From Thermomucor indicae-seudaticae (lineage: Eukaryota > Mucoromycota > Mucoromycetes > Mucorales > Lichtheimiaceae): a stretch of 64,000 nt of DNA. The stretch spans positions 1 to 64,000 of the forward strand of contig JSYX01000086.1 of NCBI GenBank assembly GCA_000787465.1, given 5' to 3'. This document shows positions 32,733 to 46,200 of this stretch, piece by piece (the first letter of the stretch is position 1; each line of letters opens with the position of its first letter). The translations under genes and the position numbers were made by a program. Below the pieces are notes generated by a model, which worked only from the letters and a program-made list of their open reading frames with translations, had not been told where the DNA came from and made no database searches.

Positions 32733-35700
32733 TCAACAGAATGGACTGCTGGCTCTTCCTTGTAGTTCTTCCATGGCGTCCCATCGACGTTTGAGCTCGT
32801 CTACACTACCACTGCTATGGCGTTGGTATGCCATCTTTGCACGCGACGCCCGGGTAGGAGTCTGGGAGAGACGGTCAAAGACGTTGTGGCTTGGGGTAAC
32901 AGAACGCTCGGAGGTTGGTATAGCGGGTATCGAGGCACGCTTACTGACGCGTTGGAGCGAATAATTGGCAAGGGGTGAAGAAGGAGGAAGAGGAGGTTGT
33001 GGAAGAACGTCGGACTCATTAAATTCCCGGCCGTTTGGCATGGGAGCATGGTTGGATCCCATAAGCGACAGTTCACGCAAGGAGGTACGATGGCGGGGCT
33101 GCTGCTGCTGCAATGTGTAAGCACGTTTGCGCTGAGAACCCTGACTCGTGCTTGAAAAGGTGTTGTTCCACGAATTTTGCGACTGAGATGACGAATAGTC
33201 CGACTGCAACGAAGATCGGCGCAGATGGCTGCTTCGAATCGAAGACCCAGACGAGTCCCTTTCTGCTGCATAACGAGCAAACTCGGCTGGGCTGATCATC
33301 GTGATTGGTATAGGAGACACGGAACCGCCCGCCCTCTGCTGGGATAACCGTTTCTGGATCATATTGTAAAAGTGATCGGGAGACTCCAAATCATCCCGAG
33401 AAGCACTACCTCTTCTATCTGATAGAGGTTTAGGAGGCTTCGGCGGTCCATTCACATACGTCGGTGATTTACGTGGCGATGATGGACCTGCTGAACCTAA
33501 AGCTTCTTCTGGAAAAGAAGTAACAGACGAGTTGGATGTCTCGGCAGCCTGTAACTTGGTCGCCACCAACTCCGGCTCTGGCGTTGTGATCATGCCTCGC
33601 AGACCGTCTTCATAGATCTTGTCGAAAATGGTATTGCCGCTATTTATGAACTCCTCGATTTTGGCATCCATCGGTGAATCTTCTGTCGTCGTGTTCTTGT
33701 TGAGTTTTGCTTCCAGTTTACGAATACGTCGCTCATTCTCTACAGTGGTTGCAATAGCTGCACGCTTCATCACGATCAATGTTCGTCTCAGGTCCATCAC
33801 GGTCTTTTCCATGTTTTGCTGAGTAACCTGTCGGTTGCATTCGCTCATACGGAGATTCATGATCTCTTCCACAAGAGACTCAGCAATGCGCTTGCACTCG
33901 TCAGGCTCAAGAGACTTTAGGAGCTTGATCGTGATATCGTAAGCCATTTCAGGGGCTGCATTGCTTGGGACACTGAACTGTTCTTCGAAAGCATCCATAT
34001 CAGCCCATTCGTCGTTGGGAGCAGGATCGCTCACGATTTCGTCTGCAAAAGTGACCCGCTTTTCTGCACGCGCGTAGCTGCGGGCATTCGCGTTGTGTTC
34101 TTCCTCATCCATGGAATCACCCGCTGCCTCCGATTGCAGTGCACGGATACGAGCTGACAAGTAAGAAATCTCGGCAGACATCAAGTCAATGCGCTCATCC
34201 ATCAGCTCGATAGCCATGGTGTCCATGGGTGCGCCAGTCTTTTCTGCATTTTCTTTTTCAACTTCAAATATGTTCTTTCGTTCTTCCAAAAGCTCCAGTT
34301 TCTCGGCCGCAAGACGCTCTCGACGTACCAGAAGCTGCTCCATCTCCACAACAGCTTGTTTGCTCTGGATAAACTGACATAGGGCTTTATCAAGGAGTTC
34401 CTTTTTGCGGGACACTCGTATATGAAGAGGTATTGGGTTAACGCGTTTACGGTTATTCCGACGGGAGCTAAGGCCACCGCGTGCCACAATGGCAAAGTTA
34501 CCACCAACAATGTGTGATACTTTGCCTAGCAGTCGCTCATCCAGAATACCGCCTTCTCGAACTGCCTGCTTTAGAACGCTGATCAGCTGTTTCAATTGGT
34601 TATGGTTCATGAGAATCTCTTCGTTGCGCTTTTTAAGCATCTGCTTATGATTTTCGGCTTCACGCTCGAGACGTCGCTTGACCATGTTCGCCTCTGCTTG
34701 CTGTCGTTGCAGTTGCTGAATACGTCGTTCCTGAGACGTAAGCTGTTCACGGACTTTTTCTGTTTCGGCTTTCATGCGCTTCAACATGCGTTTCTTTTCC
34801 ATCTGCAAGCTCTCTACATTAGCCTTCAGTGACCGTAAAAGTGTATCCTTTTGATTCCGTGTGGCTTGCATGTTCATGTTTGCTTGCGAAAACTTGCGTT
34901 TCAGTTCTTGTATCTCTGATAGTTGACTCTTGATCTTTGCTTCATAGGCATGACGGATGTCAATCAACTGCTGTTTCTCTTTGATCTGGAACGCTACGTC
35001 CGAGTTGGTGGAAAAGCGAGACCGTGTGCGCATAAGGGCAGCATCACGCTCGCGTTGAAGCTCAGCCAGCTGCGCCTGCATTTCGCTCATTTTGTCGTCG
35101 AATTTCCTGCGCATAAAGGCATATTCTGTCTCTGACTTTTCCAGTTGGGCCACCAGCTCCTCCTTGACCTTAATGTCGGCCTGAATCTGATGAAGCATTC
35201 GCACGAGCTGAGGGTTGTACTTGTCTTGTGCAAATAAAGACGCTTTGCTGTCTATGGATGATGGCCTGCTGCTTGTAAACGATACTTCATCCTTATTCTC
35301 CTGTCGAGATACCGATTCACGAGTGTGGTCGGGATCTTCCCAGGTAGGTACAGCCTTGAATGAACAAAGTTTAGTATACTGTAGATTTGTTTCACAAGAC
35401 TTTATGCTACTAACCAAAGTCTCAATCTCATCCAAGAGGTCCATGTCAGTTTGATATTGACCCTCGTTTCCGACAGGCGATGGCGTAGCCGAGAAATTGC
35501 CTTCGTCAATTGGAGTACGTCGAATAAGACCATCTCCATGCATACGACGTTCTTCTTCTTCAAAAGCCTGAAGTTCTTCTTCCCATACCCTGGCTGTATC
35601 ATCAAGTGGCTATATCACCTTGTTAGCCAAGTACGAAACAATCGCAAGCGATAAAGAAGAGGAATATACCTTGATAAGTTCCAAGACTTCCATGCCCCTA

Positions 35701-37934
35701 CGGATTTCCTCTCGTGCTTTGGCAATACTCTCCTTAACTTCCTGTCGAAGATCCTCCTGCGTATCATTGACAAAGCCTTCGTCTTCGTCAACGTAGCTAG
35801 TTGCTTCGGTGTGCTGGTTGGGAGATACGGACTCTCTGACTGTTCGGAGACGCTTTTGTTTTGAGGAAATTCTAGCGGGACGAACTGTGACAGTGGTCGT
35901 GCTCGACGACGCACTCATTCTGCCGCCGCGACAGCGTCTGTTCTTTCGTCTCCTCTGGCTCGAGAGGCTGGGTTTATTGCTACCAAAGGACAATGAGTTG
36001 GAGAGTGTGGCTTGTTGCCGAGCCATTTCCATGGCCTGCATGGCTGGTTTGACACTTTCCAAAAAGGCTAGTCTGTCACGCGTATCGGAAAGCTCATTCC
36101 GAAGATCTTGGATCGTTTTCTGGTACTCGGCAATCAGCGGGTGCGTCTGCAGTTTTTCATTGTCTATAGCCTTGGGCCCGTCCGTCGTGCCATCGTTTTG
36201 TGCAATAAATTGACCGAGCTCTCGTTCCATAAGCAGTGTGTCACGCTCACTGGTTACTTGAATCAGGTTTGTCGTCATATCGTCAATTCGATCTCGAAGA
36301 CGGACAATTTCGTTGCGCAAGCCGCGTACTTCGTCATCATGCTGGACACTGCTGGAGTAGGATTCGCCCTTGCCTTCACTGCGTAAGGATGCAATTTCCA
36401 TGCGCAACCGTGCAACAAGCGAACGCAGCTGATTGACTTCGATCGAGCTCCCGGCAAAGTCTTGATTGATCGTGACACGATTTTTGATGTTGCGTGCTCG
36501 ATTGGCGTACTTTAGTGTATTTAGAGTTTCCATAAAGTTGGAATCTGCTGGTGAAACACACGCGAGCATCAGGGTTTGACTATTGCCACCCAATGAATCC
36601 TGGAGAAGACGGGTAAGTTTTGAATCTCGGTAAGGAATGTGAGTGGTGCGTCTTGCGTCGTCGCCGAGCGCAGAAATGACGTTGCCAAGAGCCAACAAGC
36701 CCGAGTTAATGGCAATACCCTCCTTTGCTCGATCTCCCTGAGCATTGGTGCGTTTCAACTAGTATATTCAGTAAGTAAACGTCAAATGCAACTTGGGTCT
36801 AGTGCCAGTTACCCTTTCAGAGCCTGCAAGGTCCACAAAATGGAACTTGCTTGTGAGTGACTTGGGTCCTTTTGAGGTTTCTTCGCCTTCTTCATTGTTG
36901 GTCTGGTCCGTAGTATTCTCTGGCTGTTGCTGTTTTAGGATAACAGAGAAAATGGCATGAGACCGGGAAGATACGGCATTCATATCAGTTGACCCGGTGG
37001 TTCGACAGAGCGAGCCTTTAGATAACAGTCTGCAACATCAAAGGGGTAATAAAAATCAGCAACGGCAAGGGCAAATGAGTGGCTCTTTTCTTTACCCTAG
37101 GACATCCTCAGGGCAGTGGCATTCTTCCTCCTTAACACCGCTCCAATAAATGTTGCCAGCAATGTCTTCACGGATGGTCACTTCGCCTCCCTTGCGCTTT
37201 TGGGTAGAAGACGGATTTAGGAGATCGATCAATTCTTCGTTGTACAGCTCGAGAAAGGATACAAAAACTTGATATTTGTAATCTGGATTCTGATCTGCAC
37301 GAGCCTGTAATTTTTGAAAGAGTTCAACGATGCAGCGCGGTACAATGCCTAAGGAGACGAGTTAAATATTTAGGAGGAATTTATGGTCGAGTCTCCACGG
37401 ACCTTCATTCTGGGGATCGTTACAGTTATCCAAGCCGGTACCCATGCTGTATGTCTTGCCTGAGCCGGTTTGACTGTGTAGATAGAGGACCACATCAGGA
37501 TTTAATTTTGTCGATCAAACCATAAACTTTAGAACTAACCCGTAAGCGAGAATGGTGGCGTTGAATCTAAAAGAGCGGAGCGAGAAGTGGGGTCAATTCG
37601 ACAATGAAATAATGGTGGTGGTGGTGGAGCATGACTAGGTTACCCATCCAAGAACTTATGCAGTAGTGGCGCCGCAGCAGTTGAATAGACGGTAGCTTGA
37701 GTAGCTTCTGTATTAAATACATAATCGTAGGTGAATGATTTATCGGTGCCTATTAAAACTTGTGGCTCGTTTGGAATATAGGACAGGCATTCTGTGCAGT
37801 TGCTGAGTTGTTCTTTTTGAGTCAGTGGCCGAACTCGTAAGGCCACCCTGCAAACAAACAGTGGGAATTGAGTGAGAGAGATGATTGTCGAATGGAGTGA
37901 GATGCTGAATGTACCTCACCGCAGTCGAAGTCAT
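32733..37934 (-). CDS. Kinesin, kinesin-4-like (first of two), ~1,600 aa
   Basis: The start at 37934 gives [20 protein letters not shown], with the first intron (GTACAT..TTTGCAG) splitting an Arg codon. Motor-domain landmarks in order are [15 protein letters not shown], the P-loop [12 protein letters not shown] (near 37460), switch I in [15 protein letters not shown] (near 36960), switch II in [12 protein letters not shown] (near 36830) and [19 protein letters not shown]. The neck follows as [17 protein letters not shown], the form seen in kinesin-4 (KIF4/KIF21) proteins. About 1,100 residues of mainly coiled coil come next (for example [20 protein letters not shown]), then a Ser/Pro-rich tail with [14 protein letters not shown]. 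No tail DNA-binding Cys cluster like that of KIF4 was seen. It is predicted to be a plus-end microtubule motor involved in spindle midzone or transport; the subfamily call is inference from the neck and overall layout. Confidence 0.92.
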
Positions 37935-38403
37935 CGGGTGTGTCTATATCACTTTCTGGTCGCAGTTGCCCCAACACGTGTGGTTTATCAAGAGAATTCC
38001 CTATAATACGTATGCAAACTGAAGAAGGGCAGAAAGGAAAAACAAACGTTGGAAAAAAGAGAGGAAGAAGGAAAGGTTCAAAAGCGGAAAGGGCAAAGTT
38101 GGATCGGGCTGTGTCGCACAAGAACTGAACGGTGCTCTCCTTCCGACTAGGAAAATGCATATATCCCGAAAGAAAACGAGCATGAGATTAGTTTTCATAC
38201 TTGAAGAATACGCTTGTTCGAAAGTTGAGACCAAAGTCTAAGGTGTCCGATCAACAGTTATCCAAAAAGTCAGTATGGAATATGTTCGAGTTGTGCACTG
38301 ACATATCGGGAGGATTGCCGACCGCAAGACAACGGCAGCATAGTATCCTGTTGCTGCTTCAACAAAACGCACATACACACAGATAACAATATACTTTGAC
38401 GGT

Positions 38404-38424
38404 TATATATATATATATATATAT
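38404..38424. repeat. (TA)n microsatellite
   Basis: About ten TA dinucleotides in a row in the gap between the kinesin start and the next gene. Such tracts vary in length and can act as poly(dA:dT)-like nucleosome-poor DNA. Confidence 0.85.
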
Positions 38425-38488
38425 GAGATACTAATTAAATCGATACACAGTCGCAGACAGCCGCTGCACAGCTTTTGTTTGTTGCCAA

Positions 38489-38800
38489 ATGGACCAATCT
38501 ATTGCCGATAACCTCATGGAAATTTGTACGCTTTCCACTTGTACGGCGGCGGACCGATTCGTGTCACCACTGCCAGTTGGCAAGATATTGAATGGAGCAG
38601 CGACTTTACAGTATGCAATGATAGCTTCATGCATGGAAATGAAGCCATTTGCGTTCATCTATTCGATAGGTAAAGGAAAACTATTAAGAGAAGGTTATAG
38701 TTTCACCCCTTCCACTTTGAGAAGAAGGCGGCCTTTGTATGGAGATCGCAGCTCTTTACTTTTCTTTATCCGACCCAACGTGCTCCTGCACGATGAATGA
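38489..38800 (+). CDS. Small ORF of 103 codons, doubtful
   Basis: The only plus-strand ATG-initiated frame of note in the 2-kb gap around it. The first half (MDQSIADNLMEICTLSTCTA to about residue 60) has a protein-like mix with several Met and Cys; the second half is Arg-rich and less convincing. A GTAAAG at about 38670 could be a splice donor, which would make the second half intronic. I recognise no family. It lies 65 bp after the TA microsatellite. It may be a first exon, a decayed fragment or chance. Confidence 0.18.
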   Translation: MDQSIADNLMEICTLSTCTAADRFVSPLPVGKILNGAATLQYAMIASCMEMKPFAFIYSIGKGKLLREGYSFTPSTLRRRRPLYGDRSSLLFFIRPNVLLHDE

Positions 38801-39888
38801 CCTATAAGATACAAGATGTGTGTGCCTCTTTAGCAAAAAAATTGTGGGCGGAACAAAAAGTAATTTGGTCCGTTAGGGCGCACAGATGAGTACAAGAAAG
38901 AGAGGGATAGCCCTTGTGCTACCTTGCACACACTCCCGGACCGGTACCCATTCCTTTTTCTCGTGCACACAAGGGACTGTTATTAAAGAACGATGGACTA
39001 TTAACATGATCAACTTTGTCGAATTGTGGGAACAAACGGCCCAGAGACTCTCAGTGTAATCAACAAAACAGATTGCCCAACTGATCTCCCCTCCTGAAGA
39101 GTCTAGCCTTTAATGAAATCAGGACCTGCCTTAGCTTACGGATGGTTACAGTAGCAATTGGGACGTCCAGCTCTGTAAGGAACATGGGCATAACCACCGT
39201 GACTGAGACAAATAATAGCGCGCGATCTCCACGTTCTAGTCATTAGAAACGACGCATACAGTCGTCAAATGCGTAGAAATCTGCTATCTGGCAGAATTTC
39301 AGTTGGTCGCGTTTGGGCGAATTGAACTTGTACAAACGCAGCTAGGATCTATATATGTTGGATGTGTAGACTCATGCGTTGCGAACTCCTTGATCGTTTC
39401 ACGCGTTGGCATGATCGCCATGCGGGTTATGAACTTGACTGTACACAAAGCCTCTTAAAGCATGTCTAATCAATTGGAGTTTCTTCATTTCTGATACTAG
39501 TGTGCATACTTCTGATTGATCAGTGAATAGATGTTTGCGCTGCCTGGAAGTCTGTTATTGATTGATCATTGATCCACCATTATCTGATCGTTCTGCATAA
39601 TACCAACCAACCATCACATGCTGATATCCGGAAAGAAAATCTTGATCAAGAAACTTTATGTAACATTTCATGAGTCTGATTATTGTGTGGAAAGGAAAAA
39701 AGTAAGTCCATAATATCTACTGTGCAAGGGAGAAAGAGAAGATTGTGAAGAAGCATTAGCCTGACGCCATTAGTGTGTCTTTTTTTGGCCGGCATATAAA
39801 GATTCGTAGTAGTACTAGTACTAAAGTGGTGGCGGCTTATATACATATAAAAAGAAGATGTACATAGAAGAAGGCAAAAAAAGAGGAA
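38801..39888. other. Intergenic, 1.1 kb
   Basis: No ORF with recognisable content on either strand. The right end should be the 3' UTR of the GATA/PHD gene. With 37935-38488 this is the longest gene-poor stretch before the GATA/PHD gene. Confidence 0.4.
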
Positions 39889-41590
39889 TTAGCGGGCACC
39901 GGAAGAAGAAGAACGGGTCCGAGTGCCTTCGGATGGTATTGTAGAAGTAATGTTCTTTGGAGTGCACATGAGAGGTAAACGCTTGCGAGGGAGTTCAACG
40001 ACGATGCGTTTACGTTTGGCATTTTCGCGGCAAGCTGGATCACAGAACCAAGGCTCATCACTGGCCACAAAGTCGTCCGTCAATTCTTGGCAGCAGCGTT
40101 GATGAAGTGCTCTCGGGCATCCTTCACAGCGGACCAGGACGTTGCCTTTCCAGGATTCTTGTCTTTGGCAAACGGAGCAAAAGAGTTGGAGCACAGGACG
40201 GTCACGGTCGTGGATCGACTCGTGAGCAAAGCCAGTGAGATCCAGACGAGGGAGCTTGCAAGCGAATCCGTAGCCCTTGTAATCGCATCCATGTTTGTTG
40301 CAAAGGGTTCTCTTGCCCCATGGACCAGGCCGCCAGTTCACGCCTTCAGTCGTGCCGCAGTATCTGCACCAGTCCACGTTGGCCTTGGTCAGTTTCTGAT
40401 AAATGGTTGGATGAGCAGTGGGACGGGGCGACGTGCGTTCAAGTCCTTCATCTGCTGCTGCTGCTGCTGCCGCTTCTTCTGGCTGAGCAGCTACAGGCGG
40501 CTCAGGAGTATTGATAACTTGACGCTTCTTCTTGTTGCTGCTTCGTACAATAAACTCGTCTTCGTCACTGCTACCGTCCGAAGACTCGTACGACTCCTCG
40601 TCGTCATCTTCTTCTTCAGTGTCCTGTTCTTCCACCTGGCCGAATAGATCGTCTTCCCACGTTGAGGTGGATTCGTTATCATCATCGGAGTTTGAAACCA
40701 AAGGGTCACACAGGCTTGGCAGCCAGACAGGGTCTACAACAGGTCTATTATAAACTTGGGTGAGATCCCGCCTTCTAAAAAAAGAATATCCGTAAAACTT
40801 ACCCAGCAGAGCGAGTCGTCAGCGTATCGTCGTCCTCTGAGTCCTCGTCGTCTGCCGAGAGTCGAGGAAGGACCATCTTGGCTTTCTTGTTGTTGTTACT
40901 GTTGTGGTGACTGCGCCGAGACCGTTTGCCAAGCTGCACATCCAGATCGTTTCTTTGCTGCTGATGGTCATCAGGGAAATCGAGGCCAATAAAGAACAAC
41001 GGATCATCTTGGGTCAATAACAAGTGATCAGAGGGCGTTACATGCGGTGACGAGGCGGAAAAGACATCGTCCGACTCTTCACTGTCGCTACTGCTACTCT
41101 GCGATGAACAGTCGCGTGTTTCTTCTGCCATGGCCGGGGAAAAGAAGACGTCCTTGACCAGATCCTTTTGAAGACCGGTATCGGTCACGGTATCATATGT
41201 GATCGTTGCATTCTCCAGTGTACGATGAATGGGTGGATGGAGTGGCATCGCTGCTGGTTCCTGGATTTCGGGCCGTTAGTGTCTCTCGTTTCGCACTAAG
41301 GACAGGGGACGGGGGAAACTTACCGCTGGCGGGAAAATCAGTGGACGATTCACAAAGGTGGGAGGAATAGGATGATAATAAGCGGAAGGATAATAGGTCA
41401 TGTAAGGACCCGAAGGCAGATACGGCATGGAAGGTACCACGACTTGAGAGGTAGTAGTAGGAGGAGGAAGGACTTGCATGATTTTCTGCTGTTGTTGACG
41501 AGGTGCAATCGATGCAGGCACATTACTTCTTGCAAAACGGTATGGATCGACGCCCATTGGCGAGTATTCTTGGATGGTAGCGACTTGCAT
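39889..41590 (-). CDS. GATA-type zinc finger + PHD finger nuclear protein
   Basis: Three exons. Exon 1 starts at ATG 41590 (MQVATIQEYSPMGVDPYRF) and is Pro/Tyr-rich. Exon 2 (to about 40804) is Ser/Asp-rich with a basic KRSRRSHHNSNNNKKAK. The last junction (GTAAGT..TAATAG near 40755-40803) restores RSAGPVVDPVWLPSLCDPL. The third exon has long acidic runs, then WCRYCGTTEGVNWRPGPWGK with CNKHGC: a GATA-like finger (Cys-x2-Cys, then Cys-x4-Cys) in which the usual CNACG is replaced by CNKHGC. A PHD-type finger follows (CSVCQRQ, CEGCPRALHQRCC, WFCDPAC) with the Cys4-His-Cys3 order. The tail is basic (RKRIVVELPRKRLPL). It is probably a chromatin-associated regulator. Direct GATA binding is uncertain because the finger is atypical. 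Confidence 0.85.
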
Positions 41591-41697
41591 GATTGATAAC
41601 GAAGGTAAATGGGTCAGAATTAAAGGATCATATAATGATGATAAGAACAGAGAGAAAGAGAGGAGGGAAGTCGATGGTCTTGATGATGGATGCTGAA

Positions 41698-41704
41698 ATT
41701 TATA
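41698..41704 (-). promoter_or_regulatory. TATA box of the GATA/PHD gene
   Basis: The minus strand reads TATAAAT about 108 bp upstream of the ATG at 41590, with a pyrimidine/purine-biased leader between them. Confidence 0.4.
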
Positions 41705-43267
41705 CAAAGGGGGGGCAGTAAACTAAAGGGACAAAAGGGGAAACTGGGGGGGGGGGTTCATTCCTGCGCGTGAACATATCAAAATTAATGTGGGTTACTC
41801 AAGCTTCTATTACCCCCCGTCAAATGGTGGCAAAGAGAGTCTGGTCTCCCAACTTGCATATAGGTGTCACTCAGCCAATCTTATACGCTATATGCTACTT
41901 GCCATTTGATCCTCTCCGCCTTTCCCCCCCTTGTCTCGCCAAGCTTGATCCGGTAAATGTCTATATTTTGTTGTCCGCTCTCTCCTTCCCGCTGCAGTGC
42001 ACCTACATGTGCAGTCTTACCTGGCCTGAGTTCAACTGTGTGTGCCTCACGCACAAAACGAGGCACATGCGGCACCTGTCGTTACACACCTCGTGCTGCA
42101 CTCTTTGTTTCCCTTCACTACTGTAGTAGTCTTGGTGAGCAGATCATAATATCATACAAGGGCCGATCTGCGCCTTTCATAGTTCATTGAATGGCCAACA
42201 TAATGAAGATGACGGGTGGTTCGATAACAGCGGTACAGAGGGCCGTTGATTGACCAAGTTAAAAATATCTAAATAGAGTCTTGATTAGCGCTATTTATTT
42301 CGTGGATGGGGGACAACGTGGTATGATCTTTATGCACTCGCATCTTATTATACAGCCATTGCCTATACTCCTCCTCTTCCGATAGTCGGATAAGGTCGTG
42401 CAAAATGGATATATATAGACAACATTGACACTCTATATGAGCACAGACAAAAGGGGGCCTTGTCGCGGAAGAAAACATGATATTCACTCTCTCTACTTTT
42501 GCGTATACATCTTGTCATTTTCTTTTTCTTTGTCAGGACAGGAAACCTGCTATCATGATATGCGTGCAGTGGCAACCTTGTCGTACAGGAATTAACCTTG
42601 TCCGACTCGCAAAGATGCAAACGGAACCGGAGGTGCTACCAGCCTGCCCGCCCCCCTTCCCCCGTTTCTTTCTTTTTCTCTCTCTCACACATATATCCTT
42701 CAGTCTTGTCACTCACTGCTGCTCTGAAACAAGGAACTACTTTAGTTCCTTTCGGAATCAATCAACGCACATCACATTTCGGTACCACAAGATCTCTAAT
42801 CTGATTTGCGCTATGGCGGGGTTTTTCTGCTTTCAAGGGGTGGGTGAAACCGATCCAAAATTAAGCAAATCGGCTACTGTTTTTATCATATCTCAAACCT
42901 TATAGAATCTCGCACGTGGATGAATACAGCGAATCGACAGAAGCAAAAACGAAATCGTAGATCCACATGGTCTGTTCCCGCTCACCGGTATGTTATTAGA
43001 GTCGTGAACAACATTGCATGGGAGTGTCTGTGTTAGACGACAGGAGGTGAACTCCTTCTCAGTAAGCTCCGCGCCGATCCCTTGCTTTCCTTAAACTGTC
43101 AGCTGGCAACAGAAACCTGCTTCCTGTCAAAATCCGGGTATCAAACATTTTATCAATCATAAGAAATAGAATGCTTACAGAATTAATAAATAAACAAATA
43201 ATAAATGACAGAAAGGCAAAACGAAAACATATTACAAAGGGTTCTAGCTGTACAAGGAGTAAAGGGA
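41705..43267. other. 1.5-kb intergenic region with an 11-G tract
   Basis: An 11-G run lies at 41746-41756. Plus-strand ORFs at 41770-42126 and 42477-42905 are rich in Phe, Ser, Leu and His and have no family motif or splice support. The right end is the 3' UTR of the second kinesin. Confidence 0.4.
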
Positions 43268-46200
43268 TTAGAAACACATGAACTTGTTTCTCTTTGTCAT
43301 TAGCTCCTCCATTCGGCGTTCTAGAATGTATCGTGCTTTTTCTGCCTTCTCTTTAAGCCGTCGCTCTTGCTCAAGCTCTTCCTGTAGCCGCTTACGCTCG
43401 TCATCCTCCATGCCTGATTGCCCTTGTGATACCTGCGATCGCAGGTTTTCAATCTCCATTATATACGTCTGCTTCTCTCGATTCAGGGTCTCTAGCTGTC
43501 TCTTGACGTCGCGTACCGCATTCTCGGACCTTGTTAGCTGAGCTTCAAGTTTGCTGATAACTTCCTGATGTGCCCGGACATCGTTATCCGCGACCTGCGC
43601 CTTCCGTTGCAACGATCGAATGATTTTTTCGTATTGCTCCGAAGTAAAGTTTCCATCACTCGATAGCATATCGCTAATCGTACTTGATGAAGAGCTCTGT
43701 CGTTGCAGCATAGGTGTCGATATGGACCGTGCAGGTGACATCGTTGGTGATGCTGTTGCTGAACTTGTCGGAGCACCTGTGCATGGTTGCGAGGAAGGAA
43801 TAGGAGGCAGCGGATTAGATGGTGGTGCAGTCGGTGGTGGCAAGTGCGTCGATGCGCTGTGCGCGCGGCTCCGTGTAATCACGGCAGGTGTTACTCGAAT
43901 AACATTCGCTGATGCCCGCTTGGGGTTAACATCATCTGTGTACTCGTTGTTGCCATGAACAGACCGCGTAGAACCTGACTTTTGGATCTTGGTCAAGTTG
44001 GAAGTCGAAAAGTCACGTTGAAGCTTTTGATGCAAGAGGTTTCCTGATCCAGGGGGCGGCGTCGGAGAAGATACGCGAGGTGTATGAGGAGGTGAGCTGA
44101 AAAGAATCGAGTCTCTGTTGCTTGCCAAGTTGTTGCTGCTGTTGTTGCTGTGGCTCCTGGGCAATGCTTGTTCCATTTCCTTTTCCAGTCTTGCGTTCGC
44201 TGCAGATAGCTTCATCACCTCAAGTTCCAAGTTCTTGTTTTCTAAAGTCAGTTGGCTGTGTTGAAGGACCATTCTTGCCTCGAGATCGTGGACTTGAAGC
44301 GAAAGCTGAGCATTCTCGTTTGAAAGTTGAGCGAGCTTGTCTAACAATACACTACGATCATCAAAACTCTCCAAGGTTTCAGTGGATTTCGATCGCATGC
44401 TATTTTCTACAAGTTCGCGCGATGAACGACTGCTGGATAGGATCTGGTTTTCTTTTTCCAATTCCTCAACACGTTTGAGCAGATCAGACATGCGTTTTTC
44501 GTCAGGCAAACCACTGTCCCGGCTTATCAGGGTTTCGTTCGTAAGTCGTCGACGTTTGGCAAGTTGTTCTTGCAACGCCTGGATCTGTTCTGCTTTTTGT
44601 GCATGACTTGCAACCGCCTCCTCAAGTCTTGCTTGCATTGTTTGTAGCGAGGATTCAAGCGATTCGATTACATGCTTTTGATCTTGGTTCAAAAGGGTTG
44701 CTTGCTGGAGCTCGAGAGTGGTTTTTTCCAGTTGTCGCGTCAAATCCTGATATTCCTTGGACTTTGATTGTTGTAACGCCTTCAACTCCTCTTGAAGCTT
44801 TGCAATCATTCCGGACGTATCCTGTTCCTTCATAAAGGTTCGCTGATTCTCCACCATCTTTTCCAGCTCCTGAATCCTGCGTATGTGTTTCTCCAGGTCC
44901 ATTTGCACCTTTTGCAGCTGACAATTCACGTCGGCCAGTTGCTCATCGCTATCTTGACGCTCCTTTCGCTCTTTTCTTAAAAGATCTTCAAGCTCATCAA
45001 TCTTTTCTTGTCGTTTATCATCCGTATTCTCAATGCTTGTGCCCAGCTGATCTTTCTCTTCTGTCCTCGCTGCATTCCTTAAACTGTCCAGCGATGCTTG
45101 AAGTTCGGCCTTTTGCAGTTCGAGAGACTGAATCAAGCAATCCTTCTGCTCCATTTCTTGGGCTGTAATCAATCGCTGGTTTTCCAGCCTCTTTAAGAGT
45201 GACAGATTTCTGTCGAGCTCGGCGCTTTGACGGTGTAAAGACTCTTCGAAAACAGAAATGACCATATCAAGCTGCTTTTTCTCTTTTCCCACAAGATCCG
45301 CTTCAGTAACGATTTGCTTGACTTTGCTCTGCAACTCTGTAGCCCAAGCGATATTCTTATCGTTTGCTTCCCTTAACCGTAATATTTCACGATCCCGCTC
45401 TTCTACTTGCTGGTGCAAATTCTTAACCAATCCTTCCATGTTCGCGATTTTAGTCTCGAGGCTTTGAATAATGGCGTCCTGCTTTGCTTGCACTTCTAAT
45501 AGTGTCCGCACGTCCAATGTCGCTTTCTCAAGGTCTTCCAAACGGAGACGTAGCGTCATTTGCATCCCCTTTTCTTGCTCTAGCCAACGCTTTTCAAGCT
45601 CGACACAGTGATTACGAGCCTCGCGTATCTGCGTCTCATTCGCAAGAGTCAGCGTTTCCTTATCACTTTGCAATCTCGACAGCTTCTCCTCATATTCATG
45701 GCGTAATTGTGTGTTTGCCTCACGCTGGGCTGATAGTTCGGCTTGGCTTGCAGCGTAATCGTGCTTAGCTTGCTCCAGGCACTGCTCCAAACGTTCAATT
45801 TCTCGGACCTGTTCGTCACGACAATCAGCCCATTCAGTCTGCATAGCCTCAATTTCTTGCAAACGCAGCTCAAGCTCGTTGACTTGGGCTGTCTTTTCTC
45901 GAACTTGTAGCTCAAGATTTTGAATGGCGGTATCCGTGTCGGTCTTGAGCTTGGCCACAGTATCTTCCAGCATAAGCACCTCGGACGTTTTGCGAGCAAT
46001 TTCATCTCGTAATTCCTGGAATGACAAGCTTGTGCCAAGACATTCTTGTTCAGGGGCAACTTCATATGGTTCCAGTTCAGCTTCTTCCCATAATCTTGAT
46101 GCTGACTCAACGGGCTCTCTTTCTTCTGTTGCTGCAGAAGTTGTCGACGATCCGCGTCTCGAAGGTGGAGATGAGGTACGAGGCCGGGCTGCAATGCTAT

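Noticed and set aside
32801..33280. Long minus-strand ORFs overlapping the kinesin tail
   Set aside because: They are out-of-frame shadows of the 936-codon kinesin exon.
42477..42905. 142-codon plus-strand ORF
   Set aside because: Phe/Ser/Leu/Cys-rich with no motif; it lies in a simple-sequence intergenic region.
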